The notes beneath the pieces were generated by a model. The model searched no databases and was not told the origin of the DNA. It saw only the letters and a program-made list of their open reading frames with translations. 64,000 nucleotides of DNA, taken from assembly GCF_011742145.1 (NCBI RefSeq), contig NZ_JAAQQU010000099.1, forward strand, positions 1 through 64,000. The letters are read 5' to 3'. Source of the DNA: Flavobacterium sp. J49. Lineage in GTDB: Bacteria; Bacteroidota; Bacteroidia; Flavobacteriales; Flavobacteriaceae. A program made the position numbers and the translations under genes. Positions 43,268-51,343 of the stretch are shown piece after piece (within the stretch, counting starts at the first letter, position 1; every line of letters starts with the position of its first letter).

Positions 43268-43290
43268 AGTTATATAAAAATATCTTTTTA

Positions 43291-44550
43291 TTAGGATACG
43301 TCAACCGTAGTAGCTTCTGCAATTTTTTTATAAGTTCCGTTAACTAATTTTTCACGGATTGCATCAAAAGCCGTAAGCGTTTCTTCGATATCGGCCAAAG
43401 TGTGTGAAGCTGTTGGAATCATTCTCAATAAGATAATCCCTTTAGGAATCACAGGATAAACCACAATGGACAAGAAAATACCGTAGTTTTCTCTTAAATC
43501 ATTCACCATAACCATCGCTTCAGGAATAGAACCTTCTAAATAAACAGGAGTAACACAAGTATTGGTATCACCAATGTTAAATCCGTGGGCTTTTAATCCG
43601 TTTTGTAACGCATTTACGTTTTCCCAAAGTTTGGCTTTCAATCCCGGATTGTCTCTCAACAATTGTAATCTTTTCAAAGCCCCAACGGTTTGAATCATCG
43701 GCAACGCTTTGGCAAACATTTGCGAACGTAAATTGTATTTTAAATAATCTATAATGTCTTTATCAGCGGCCAAGAAAGCACCAATACTCGCCATTGATTT
43801 GGCAAACGTAGAGAAGTAAACATCAATTCCGTCTTGACAACCTTGCTCTTCACCGGCTCCGGCACCGGTTTTTCCTAAAGTTCCAAAACCATGAGCGTCA
43901 TCGACTAACAAACGGAAATTGTATTTCTTTTTCATTTCTACAATTTCTTTCAACTTTCCTTGTTGCCCACGCATTCCGAAAACACCTTCGGTAATGAAAA
44001 GAATTCCGCCGCCGGTTTCAGTCGCCATTTTGGTCGCACGTTGAAGATTTTTCTCCATGCTTTCCAAATCGTTGTGTTTGTAAGTGAAACGTTTACCCAT
44101 GTGCAAACGCACACCGTCAATGATACAAGCATGAGCATCAACGTCGTAAACAATAATATCGTTTTTGGTTACCAAAGCGTCAATACATGACATGATTCCT
44201 TGGTAGCCAAAGTTTAATAAGTAAGCTGCTTCTTTTTGTACAAAAGCGGCCAATTCTTTTTCTAATTGTTCGTGTGCATCGGTATGGCCACTCATCATAC
44301 GAGCCCCCATTGGGTAAGCTGCACCGTATTGTGCTGCAGCATCAGCATCAGCCTGGCGTACTTCCGGGTGATTGGCTAAGCCTAAATAGTCATTCAAACT
44401 CCAGTTCAAAATATCTTTTCCGTGAAATTTCATTCTTGGGCCCAATTCGCCTTCCAATTTTGGAAATACATAATAGCCTTCCGCCTGAGAAGCCCATTTT
44501 CCTAATGGACCTTTATTGTTTTGTATTCTTTCGAATAAATCTTTTACCAT
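43291..44550 (-). CDS. Alpha-oxoamine synthase family PLP enzyme
   Basis: A 419-residue fold-type I enzyme that condenses an amino acid with an acyl-CoA and releases CO2. The cofactor lysine is K251 in STFAKSMASIGAF; the stacking histidine is H140 in DVDAHACI; DDAHGFG at 217-223 holds the cofactor ring. It belongs with serine palmitoyltransferase, AONS and KBL. In gliding flavobacteria the relatives include the enzymes that start sphingolipid or sulfonolipid (capnine) synthesis. KBL and biotin genes are not nearby, so serine or cysteate plus fatty acyl-CoA is my best guess. Confidence 0.85.
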   Translation of the reverse strand: MVKDLFERIQNNKGPLGKWASQAEGYYVFPKLEGELGPRMKFHGKDILNWSLNDYLGLANHPEVRQADADAAAQYGAAYPMGARMMSGHTDAHEQLEKELAAFVQKEAAYLLNFGYQGIMSCIDALVTKNDIIVYDVDAHACIIDGVRLHMGKRFTYKHNDLESMEKNLQRATKMATETGGGILFITEGVFGMRGQQGKLKEIVEMKKKYNFRLLVDDAHGFGTLGKTGAGAGEEQGCQDGIDVYFSTFAKSMASIGAFLAADKDIIDYLKYNLRSQMFAKALPMIQTVGALKRLQLLRDNPGLKAKLWENVNALQNGLKAHGFNIGDTNTCVTPVYLEGSIPEAMVMVNDLRENYGIFLSIVVYPVIPKGIILLRMIPTASHTLADIEETLTAFDAIREKLVNGTYKKIAEATTVDVS

Positions 44551-44574
44551 TGTAAAGTGTATTTAAAAACGAGG

Positions 44575-44582
44575 CAAAAATA
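44575..44582 (-). promoter_or_regulatory. -10 element of the oxoamine synthase gene
   Basis: TATTTTTG on the minus strand, 24 bases before the ATG at 44550. Confidence 0.45.
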
Positions 44583-44641
44583 GTAATTATATTGTTGAAA
44601 TTAAAGATTATGAAAATATGTTTTAAGACTTTCTCATCTAT

Positions 44642-44649
44642 TATATTTG
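44642..44649 (+). promoter_or_regulatory. -10 element of rdgB
   Basis: TATATTTG, a perfect match, 20 bases before the ATG at 44670. It lies inside the longer open frame, which supports the shorter start. Confidence 0.6.
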
Positions 44650-44669
44650 TGAACTTAATATTCAAATTT

Positions 44670-45242
44670 ATGCATCTCGTTTTCGCCTCTAACAACCAAA
44701 ACAAAATCAAGGAAATACAACTTTTACTTCCTGGATACATTCAAATATTGAGTTTGGAAGAAATAGGTTGTTTTGAAGAAATTCCTGAAACTGCTGCCAC
44801 CATCGAAGGCAATGCCATACTTAAAGCCAATTATGTCACTGAAAAATACGGATACAATTGCTTTGCCGATGATACCGGTTTGGAAGTGGAAGTTTTACAC
44901 GGTGACCCCGGCGTTTATTCTGCCCGTTATGCAGGCGAACAAAGAGATGCGAATGACAATATGGACAAATTATTGGATAATCTTAAAGATAAAACCAATA
45001 GAAAAGCCAATTTCAAAACCGTCATTTGCCTGAAGATAAATGGGCAACAACATCTTTTTACCGGAATTATCAACGGCCAAATCATCGAAGAAAAAATAGG
45101 TACGAATGGTTTTGGTTACGACCCGATTTTTGTAGCTGATGGTCATACTAAAACCTTTGCAGAGTTGACTATAGAAGAGAAATCAACTATAAGTCATCGC
45201 GGTTTGGCAGTAAAGCAATTGGTTGCGTTTTTGAGTCGCTGA
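44670..45242 (+). CDS. rdgB: Non-canonical purine NTP pyrophosphatase (RdgB/HAM1)
   Basis: A 190-residue enzyme that hydrolyses ITP, dITP and XTP to monophosphates and so keeps inosine out of nucleic acids. The family marks are all present: opening VFASNNQNKIKEI, EGNAILKA, FADDTGLEV and GFGYDPIF, ending SHRGLAVKQL. The frame is open 78 bases further upstream and would add a hydrophobic stretch, but a perfect -10 lies there and the family starts at MHLVFASNN. The 3' end is part of an inverted octamer array. It is divergent from the oxoamine synthase. Confidence 0.95.
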   Translation: MHLVFASNNQNKIKEIQLLLPGYIQILSLEEIGCFEEIPETAATIEGNAILKANYVTEKYGYNCFADDTGLEVEVLHGDPGVYSARYAGEQRDANDNMDKLLDNLKDKTNRKANFKTVICLKINGQQHLFTGIINGQIIEEKIGTNGFGYDPIFVADGHTKTFAELTIEEKSTISHRGLAVKQLVAFLSR

Positions 45243-45435
45243 GTGGCTGAATAAAAATTAACGTTCTAATTAGCCCCGATAGGAGCTAGCTACCCTGCCT
45301 GCTGGCAGGCATGCGTGTAGCGCGGATAGCGGGAACATAAGCGAGAGTAAGATAAAATTACTGCTCCTAATTACACTATAAACTTGCATAAAAAATGTCT
45401 GATATTCAGCTACTCAGCCACTCAGCTACAGAGTT
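45233..45435. repeat. Octamer arrays as inverted arms around repeat copy C
   Basis: The left arm GAGTCGCTGAGTGGCTGAAT (from 45233, overlapping the rdgB stop) is an inverted copy of the start of the right array ATTCAGCT, ACTCAGCC, ACTCAGCT, ACAGAGTT (45404-45435): 19 of 21 positions pair between 45233-45253 and 45403-45423. The space between holds copy C of the AGCCCCGAT repeat. The whole unit is non-coding apart from the last rdgB codons. Confidence 0.65.
45271..45370 (+). repeat. Dispersed AGCCCCGAT-type repeat, copy C
   Basis: Begins TAGCCCCGATAGGAGCTAGC and passes through GTGTAGCGCGGATAGCGGGA to CTGCTCCTAA. It contains an extra inner hairpin, GCCTGC-TG-GCAGGC (45297-45310), absent from copy A. 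Confidence 0.75.
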
Positions 45436-45506
45436 GCTTTGTTGTGTAAAAGTTAACTTTCTGATTATCAAATCAAAACAAATTAGCGTATATGGTTTTT
45501 AAAACT

Positions 45507-45514
45507 TACCTTTG
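45507..45514 (+). promoter_or_regulatory. -10 element of the DEAD-box helicase gene
   Basis: TACCTTTG, a TAnnTTTG match, 21 bases before ATG 45536. A longer reading of the gene from TTG 45512 would run through it. Confidence 0.5.
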
Positions 45515-45535
45515 CACCAAATTTTAAAACTTTAT

Positions 45536-47458
45536 ATGAATAAATTTGAACAATTAGGTCTGAATGAATCGTTACTGCTGGCGATCAAAGATCTAGGATT
45601 TGAGAATCCGTCAGAAGTACAAGAAAAAGCGATTCCAGTACTATTGGAACAAAACACAGACTTGGTTGCCTTAGCGCAAACAGGAACAGGGAAAACGGCC
45701 GCTTTTGGTTTTCCGCTTATTCAAAAAATTGATGCCGAAAACAGAAATACACAGGCGTTAATTTTATCACCAACGCGTGAGCTATGCTTACAAATCACCA
45801 ACGAGATTAAACAATACTCAAAATATGTAAGAGGTTTACATACAGTGGCAGTTTATGGTGGTGCAAGCATTACGGAACAAGCCAGAGATGTAAAACGTGG
45901 AGCACAAATTATTGTGGCAACTCCGGGAAGAATGCAAGACATGATTAATCGTGGGCTTGTTAACATTAAGAACATTAACTTCTGTATTCTTGACGAAGCG
46001 GATGAGATGTTAAACATGGGATTTTATGAGGATATCGTTTCGATATTGTCTGATACTCCCGATGAAAAAAATACGTGGTTGTTTTCAGCTACTATGCCTG
46101 CAGAGGTTGCCAGAATTGCTAAAAAATTCATGCACGAACCGGCAGAAGTAACCGTTGGAACTAAAAATTCAGGATCTGCTACAGTATCACACGAATTTTA
46201 TTGCGTGAATGCTCGTGACCGTTACGAAGCTTTGAAAAGATTGGCCGATGCTAATCCGGACATCTTCTCGGTAGTTTTTTGTAGAACCAAAAGAGACACC
46301 CAAGCCGTGGCTGAAAAGCTAATTGAAGACGGATATAACGCCGCAGCTTTGCACGGAGATTTATCTCAGGCGCAACGTGATGGTGTTATGAAATCTTTCC
46401 GTGGTCGTCAAATTCAAATGCTTGTTGCGACAGACGTTGCGGCTCGTGGAATTGACGTTGATAACATTACGCACGTAGTAAACTATCAATTACCGGACGA
46501 AATTGAAACGTACAATCACCGTTCAGGCCGTACCGGTCGTGCCGGTAAATTGGGAACTTCAATCGTAATCATCACCAAAAGTGAGTTGCGTAAAATTTCG
46601 TCTATCGAAAGAATCATCCAACAAAAATTTGTGGAGAAAACCATTCCTAGCGGAATCGAAATCTGCGAAATTCAATTATTACACTTAGCCAATAAAATCA
46701 AAGATACCGAGGTAGACCACGAGATAGACAACTATCTTCCGGCGATTAACGAAGTACTTGATGGTTTGTCTAAAGAAGAATTGATCAAGAAAATGGTTTC
46801 GGTTGAATTCAATCGTTTTATCAATTACTACAAAAAGAAACGCGATTTATCCGGTGAAAAAGGAGAAAGAAGCGAAAGAAGTTCAGAGCCAAGAGAAATC
46901 AGAGCCGGAGATCCTGTTCGTTATTTCGTCAACATTGGTTCAAGAGACGATTTTGATTGGATGCAATTGAAAGATTTCTTAAAAGAAACACTAGACTTAG
47001 GTCGTGATGACGTATTCAAAGTAGATGTAAAAGAAGGATTCTCTTTCTTTAATACTGATGGAGAACATACTGATAAAGTGATGTCTATCCTTAATGGATT
47101 TGACCTAAACGGAAGAAGAATCAATGTTGAGATTTCTAAAAACGATGGTGGAAGCCGCGAAAGACGTGACCATAACGGAAGAAGTGGTGGAGGAGAAAGA
47201 AGAAGCTCAGGCGGATTCGGCGGTAGAAGTGGTGGCGGAAGTTTTGGCCCAAGAAAAGAAGGTGGTTTCAGAAGTGAAAGAAGTTCGGCTCCGAGAGAAG
47301 GCGGTTTCAGAAGTGACAGAAATGCAGCTCCAAGAAGAGAACCGGGTTCTTTTCAAAGAGAAGAAAGAGCGCCAAGACGTTCTGCTGAAAGCAATTCAGA
47401 CAGACCGGCAGGACGCTCGTTTGAAGCGGCTAAAAACAGAAGACCGAGAAAAAGCTAA
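45536..47458 (+). CDS. DEAD-box RNA helicase with DbpA-type RNA-binding domain and RG-rich tail
   Basis: A 640-residue ATP-dependent RNA helicase, CsdA/DeaD-like. Motifs in order: Q motif near 22-29, motif I AQTGTGKT at 47-54, PTRELCLQ, DEADEML, SAT, ARGIDV and HRSGRTGRAG. A DbpA-type RNA-binding domain follows at about 460-535 (FVNIGSRDDFDWMQLK ... GRRINVEIS). The last ~100 residues are Arg-, Gly- and Ser-rich, as in cold-induced helicases. It probably acts in ribosome assembly or RNA unwinding at low temperature. Start at ATG 45536, after the -10. Confidence 0.94.
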   Translation: MNKFEQLGLNESLLLAIKDLGFENPSEVQEKAIPVLLEQNTDLVALAQTGTGKTAAFGFPLIQKIDAENRNTQALILSPTRELCLQITNEIKQYSKYVRGLHTVAVYGGASITEQARDVKRGAQIIVATPGRMQDMINRGLVNIKNINFCILDEADEMLNMGFYEDIVSILSDTPDEKNTWLFSATMPAEVARIAKKFMHEPAEVTVGTKNSGSATVSHEFYCVNARDRYEALKRLADANPDIFSVVFCRTKRDTQAVAEKLIEDGYNAAALHGDLSQAQRDGVMKSFRGRQIQMLVATDVAARGIDVDNITHVVNYQLPDEIETYNHRSGRTGRAGKLGTSIVIITKSELRKISSIERIIQQKFVEKTIPSGIEICEIQLLHLANKIKDTEVDHEIDNYLPAINEVLDGLSKEELIKKMVSVEFNRFINYYKKKRDLSGEKGERSERSSEPREIRAGDPVRYFVNIGSRDDFDWMQLKDFLKETLDLGRDDVFKVDVKEGFSFFNTDGEHTDKVMSILNGFDLNGRRINVEISKNDGGSRERRDHNGRSGGGERRSSGGFGGRSGGGSFGPRKEGGFRSERSSAPREGGFRSDRNAAPRREPGSFQREERAPRRSAESNSDRPAGRSFEAAKNRRPRKS

Positions 47459-47466
47459 TAACTTTT

Positions 47467-47494
47467 AAATTACGAATTACAAATTAGTAATCAC
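47467..47494 (+). repeat. Heptamer tandem array after the helicase gene
   Basis: AAATTAC, GAATTAC, AAATTAG, TAATCAC: four 7-mers in phase, starting nine bases after the stop codon. Confidence 0.55.
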
Positions 47495-47507
47495 GTTAAA
47501 TATTATC

Positions 47508-47545
47508 AAACTCCGTTTTACTTAGGTAGGAACGGAGTTTTTTTT
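47508..47545 (+). terminator. Terminator of the helicase gene
   Basis: AAACTCCGTT, loop, AACGGAGTTT, then a run of T: a 10-bp stem. Confidence 0.85.
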
Positions 47546-47656
47546 ATTTAAACTCTGATTCGTAATTGGAGCTTTTGTTAATTTTGTTCTAATTCTCTAA
47601 ACAAACTGCAAAATATCTTAAAAGAGTTTCATACTTTTAAACCATCAAAATCAGCT

Positions 47657-48445
47657 ATGAGATATTTTACCCTTTTATTTCTGTTTCTATTTTCACTAAG
47701 TGCCTTTGCCCAAGACAATCCTACCGGTCAAAAGGTTAGTGGTACCATTGTAAATGACAATTCTTTATTGCCAATTCCCAATGCCAATATAATCAACATC
47801 AACAAAGTAAAAGGTGTAGTGACCAATGCCAGCGGTTATTTTGAAATGGAAGTCAGTGTAAGTGACACTTTGCACATTTCCATATTGGGGTATCAATCTT
47901 TGAGGATTAGAGTAACCAATGACTGGTTGAAAAATGGTACGGCCAAAATTTTAATGACCGAGAAAGCCATTGCTTTGGAAGAAGTAATCGTTAAAAAATA
48001 TGATTTGACCGGTTATTTGGAAGTCGATTCTAAATTGATTCCCGAAAAAGAAAATTACCGTTACAGCATTTCCGGTTTGCCTACCGCTTATGAAGCCGGC
48101 GAAAGTTCTCCAAATGCTTTTACCCGAGTGTTGGGCTCTATTTTCAATCCTGCAGACATGCTGTATAATTTCTTTGGCAACAAACCCAAAGAGCTTAAGA
48201 AGCTGAAACAAATGAAGAAAGACGATACGGTTCGCAATCTTTTAGAGTCTAAATTCGACCGAGAAATGATTTCGGTACTGTTAGGCGTAGATAAAAAAGA
48301 AATTGCCGAAATCCTGCAACGTTGTAATTATTCAGAATCGTTCATTCAAACGGCTAATGATTTACAAATTATGGATGCCATCAGCGAATGTTATGAACAA
48401 TACAAAGTGCTGACCAAAAAGCACGAAAAGTATGTTAAAGAGTAA
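47657..48445 (+). CDS. Secreted protein with carboxypeptidase-regulatory-like domain
   Basis: A 262-residue exported protein: signal peptide (1-19, ending AFAQ), then a CarboxypepD_reg-like beta-sandwich at ~28-110 (KVSGTIVNDNSLLPIPNANI ... VVTNASGYFEMEVS). The rest is a charged helical region (KELKKLKQMKKDD). This type of N-terminal domain is usual in TonB-receptor-like and surface proteins of Bacteroidota, but no receptor barrel follows here. Function unknown. Its stop abuts the stop of the convergent TrmH gene with no spacer. Confidence 0.82.
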   Translation: MRYFTLLFLFLFSLSAFAQDNPTGQKVSGTIVNDNSLLPIPNANIININKVKGVVTNASGYFEMEVSVSDTLHISILGYQSLRIRVTNDWLKNGTAKILMTEKAIALEEVIVKKYDLTGYLEVDSKLIPEKENYRYSISGLPTAYEAGESSPNAFTRVLGSIFNPADMLYNFFGNKPKELKKLKQMKKDDTVRNLLESKFDREMISVLLGVDKKEIAEILQRCNYSESFIQTANDLQIMDAISECYEQYKVLTKKHEKYVKE

Positions 48446-49102
48446 TTACTGCTCAGCATAATACCGCTCCTCAATCCGCTTAATATCCTTAATAGAGTTT
48501 TTGGCCCAAGCCAAACGCTTTTCTAAAATTTCTTCCGCAGTCAATTTCCAATCGACTTCTGATTGGCGTAGGCGAGTAGTGATGTCCTGAATGATAATCG
48601 CTGCCGAAACCGAGATGTTTAAACTTTCAGTAAATCCAACCATGGGGATTTTTAAATATCCATCAGCTTGTTCCATCACTTCTTGAGACAATCCCTCTTT
48701 TTCGGTACCAAAGAACAAGGCACTTTTTTGGGTCACATCAAACTCATGCAACAAACAAGAATCATTATGCGGAGTCGTGGCAATAATTTGATAACCTTTA
48801 TTTTTCAAGGTTTGTATACAATTGGAAATGTTGTCAAACTTATTGATATCAACCCATTTTTGCGCACCCATTGCAATTTCTTTGTCGATATTTTTGCCAA
48901 ATCGTTGTTCAACGATATTGATTTCCTGTATCCCAAAAACCTCGCAACTGCGCATCACTGCACTCGTATTGTGGAATTGGTAAACATCTTCAACCGCAAT
49001 AGTAAAATGATTGGTACGGTTTTCCAAAACCTTTAGAAAGCGCTCTTTTCGGCTGTCGGTTAAAAAATCTTCGAGATAGTTTAGGTAATCGAGGTCAATC
49101 AT
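48446..49102 (-). CDS. TrmH-family (SPOUT) RNA 2'-O-methyltransferase
   Basis: A 218-residue SPOUT methylase. The trefoil-knot SAM-binding motifs are FFGTEKEGLSQEV and IPMVGFTESLNISVSAAI; the early block FHNTSAVMRSCEVFGI is the family's RNA-side motif. It should methylate a ribose in tRNA or rRNA, most likely tRNA position 18 as TrmH does. The frame is open to 49150, but MIDLDYLNYLEDFL at 49102 is the natural start. It converges with the 47657 gene with zero spacing and diverges from the sirtuin. Confidence 0.9.
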   Translation of the reverse strand: MIDLDYLNYLEDFLTDSRKERFLKVLENRTNHFTIAVEDVYQFHNTSAVMRSCEVFGIQEINIVEQRFGKNIDKEIAMGAQKWVDINKFDNISNCIQTLKNKGYQIIATTPHNDSCLLHEFDVTQKSALFFGTEKEGLSQEVMEQADGYLKIPMVGFTESLNISVSAAIIIQDITTRLRQSEVDWKLTAEEILEKRLAWAKNSIKDIKRIEERYYAEQ

Positions 49103-49159
49103 AAAATTCGTTTTGTCAAAAATAACAAAAATGTGTAGCTTTAAATCCAAATTACAACA

Positions 49160-49852
49160 ATGAAGAAAAAATTAGTCGTTTTAACCGGCGCCGGAATCTC
49201 TGCAGAAAGCGGCATCAAAACTTTCCGAGATGCCGATGGTTTGTGGGAAGGTCATGATGTAATGGAAGTGGCTTCCTATGACGGTTGGCTCAGAAACAAA
49301 GCCTTGGTTTTAGATTTTTACAATCAAAGAAGAAGGCAATTACACGAGGTTAAGCCGAATTTAGGACATATTGCTTTAGCCGAAATGGAGAATGATTTCG
49401 AGCTGCATATTGTTACTCAAAATGTTGACAATCTTCACGAACAAGCCGGAAGTACAAAGGTTTTGCATCTGCATGGCGAATTGTTAAAAGTACGAAGCGA
49501 TCATCATCGGTTTGAGGTTTTAAATTGGACTTCCGATTTAAATATAGGCGATGTTGATACTGCCGGAAATCAGTTGCGGCCTCATATTGTCTGGTTTGGG
49601 GAAGCGGTTCCTGCGTTAGAAGAAGCAATAGAAATTGTGGAAACCGCCGATTATTTGGCAGTCGTTGGTACTTCGCTTCAAGTGTATCCTGCCGCAGGTT
49701 TGATGCATTACGCCAACCCAAATGTTCCGGTGTTTTATATTGATCCCAAACCGGCTACAATATATGATTTGAAAAATCCGTTAGAAGTGATTCCAAAGAA
49801 TGCCACAGAAGGGGTTCCGTTATTAAGACAAAAATTACTCCATTTTCGATAA
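49160..49852 (+). CDS. Sirtuin protein deacylase lacking the zinc cysteines
   Basis: A 230-residue NAD-dependent deacylase. GAGISAESGIKTFRDADGLW binds NAD, QNVDNLHEQAG and the catalytic His105 in LHLHGEL are intact. The usual four zinc-binding cysteines between the catalytic His and RPHIVWFGE are all absent. Y54 and R57 in FYNQRRRQL match the Tyr-x-x-Arg pair that lets CobB and SIRT5 bind succinyl-lysine, so the enzyme may remove acidic acyl groups. It is divergent from the TrmH gene (57-base gap). Confidence 0.92.
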   Translation: MKKKLVVLTGAGISAESGIKTFRDADGLWEGHDVMEVASYDGWLRNKALVLDFYNQRRRQLHEVKPNLGHIALAEMENDFELHIVTQNVDNLHEQAGSTKVLHLHGELLKVRSDHHRFEVLNWTSDLNIGDVDTAGNQLRPHIVWFGEAVPALEEAIEIVETADYLAVVGTSLQVYPAAGLMHYANPNVPVFYIDPKPATIYDLKNPLEVIPKNATEGVPLLRQKLLHFR

Positions 49853-49859
49853 AAAATTG

Positions 49860-49887
49860 AACACTAAAGACTGAACACTGAACACTA
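49860..49887 (+). repeat. Heptamer tandem array before the purB promoter
   Basis: AACACTA, AAGACTG, AACACTG, AACACTA: four 7-mers in phase, ending five bases before the purB -10 and covering the -35 region. Confidence 0.62.
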
Positions 49888-49892
49888 TTCCT

Positions 49893-49900
49893 TATTTTTG
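49893..49900 (+). promoter_or_regulatory. -10 element of purB
   Basis: TATTTTTG, matching TAnnTTTG, 26 bases before the ATG at 49927. The only nearby TTG is 33 bases upstream, beyond the heptamer array. Confidence 0.5.
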
Positions 49901-49926
49901 CACCTCCAAACAACAACACACAACAC

Positions 49927-51270
49927 ATGTCACTAACTACTTTAAATGCCATTTCACCGATTGACGGAAGATACAGAAAAGCAACCAAACCTTTAGCGGC
50001 TTTTTTTTCCGAAGAAGCTTTGATTAAATATAGAGTTTTGGTTGAAATTGAATATTTTATTTCATTATGTGAAAGCAATTTACCTCAGCTAAAAGGAGTT
50101 GATAAAAGTAGCTTTGAAGCGCTTAGAAATATCTATAGAAAGTTCACAACCGAAGATGCATTAGTCATAAAAGAAACCGAGAAAACAACCAATCACGATG
50201 TGAAAGCCGTTGAGTATTTTATCAAAGACAAATTCGAAACTTTAGGATTGAGTGATTACAAAGAGTTCATCCATTTTGGGTTGACTTCACAAGATATCAA
50301 TAATACGGCGATTCCGCTTTCGACGAAAGAAGCTTTTGAAAAAGTGTATATGCCAAGTTTGATTGCTTTGATTGCTAAGTTGAAAGAGTTAAGCATGGAG
50401 TGGAAGGATATTCCGATGTTGGCCAGAACACACGGGCAACCGGCTTCACCAACCCGCTTGGGGAAAGAAATTTTGGTATTCGTAGAACGTTTGGAAGAAC
50501 AAATGCGTTTGTTGTTCAATATTCCGTTTGCGGCCAAATTTGGTGGCGCTACCGGAAATTACAACGCGCATCATGTGGCTTATCCGAATGTAGATTGGAA
50601 ACAATTCGGAACCACTTTCGTAGAAGAAACTTTGGGATTGCAGCATTCTTTTCCAACAACTCAAATTGAACATTACGACCATTTTGCAGCGTTTTTTGAT
50701 GCATTGAAAAGAATCAATACGATTATAATCGATTTAGACCGGGATATTTGGACGTATGTTTCGATGGATTATTTCAAACAAAAAATAAAAGCAGGCGAAA
50801 TTGGTTCTTCGGCTATGCCACATAAAGTCAATCCAATCGATTTTGAAAACTCTGAAGGGAACTTAGGTATTGCCAATGCGGTATTCGAACATTTGTCTGC
50901 CAAATTACCAATTTCAAGATTGCAACGCGATTTGACGGACAGTACGGTTTTGAGAAATGTTGGCGTTCCATTCGGACATACAATCATTGCTTTTGAAGCG
51001 ACACTGAAAGGATTAAACAAATTGTTGTTAAACGAATCAAAGTTTGCAGAAGATTTAGAGAAAAACTGGGCTGTAGTAGCCGAAGCCATTCAAACCATTT
51101 TGCGTCGTGAAGGTTATCCTAATCCATACGAAGCTTTAAAAGGTTTGACCAGAACGAATGAAGTAATGAACAAAGAATCAATTCACGCTTTCATTGGAAC
51201 ATTAAATGTTTCGGATGATATTAAAGCGGAATTGTTGGCGATTTCACCAAGCAATTATTTAGGCATATAA
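49927..51270 (+). CDS. purB: Adenylosuccinate lyase
   Basis: A 447-residue member of the fumarase/aspartase superfamily that acts twice in purine synthesis, forming AICAR and AMP with release of fumarate. Catalytic serine loop GSSAMPHKVNPIDFENSEGN at 293-312, general acid His169 in ARTHGQPASPT and the substrate block HFGLTSQDINNTA at 116-128 are intact. It converges with guaB, another purine gene, across a shared terminator. Confidence 0.96.
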   Translation: MSLTTLNAISPIDGRYRKATKPLAAFFSEEALIKYRVLVEIEYFISLCESNLPQLKGVDKSSFEALRNIYRKFTTEDALVIKETEKTTNHDVKAVEYFIKDKFETLGLSDYKEFIHFGLTSQDINNTAIPLSTKEAFEKVYMPSLIALIAKLKELSMEWKDIPMLARTHGQPASPTRLGKEILVFVERLEEQMRLLFNIPFAAKFGGATGNYNAHHVAYPNVDWKQFGTTFVEETLGLQHSFPTTQIEHYDHFAAFFDALKRINTIIIDLDRDIWTYVSMDYFKQKIKAGEIGSSAMPHKVNPIDFENSEGNLGIANAVFEHLSAKLPISRLQRDLTDSTVLRNVGVPFGHTIIAFEATLKGLNKLLLNESKFAEDLEKNWAVVAEAIQTILRREGYPNPYEALKGLTRTNEVMNKESIHAFIGTLNVSDDIKAELLAISPSNYLGI

Positions 51271-51291
51271 TTCCCTAAATGCATATAAAAC

Positions 51292-51323
51292 AAAAGGCAT
51301 AAGAAATTTACTTATGCCTTTTT
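51292..51323. terminator. Bidirectional terminator between purB and guaB
   Basis: AAAAGGCATAAG, loop AAATTTA, CTTATGCCTTTTT: a 12-bp stem. Confidence 0.88.
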
Positions 51324-51343
51324 ACTTTTGCCTAATGGCTTAA

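Noticed and set aside
44592..44669. N-terminal extension of rdgB resembling a membrane helix
   Set aside because: The segment contains the perfect -10 of the gene, and the enzyme family starts at the next ATG (44670).
47124..47468. Acidic 114-residue frame inside the helicase tail
   Set aside because: It is another reading frame of the Arg/Gly/Ser-rich 3' end of the helicase gene; composition follows the repeats of the real frame.
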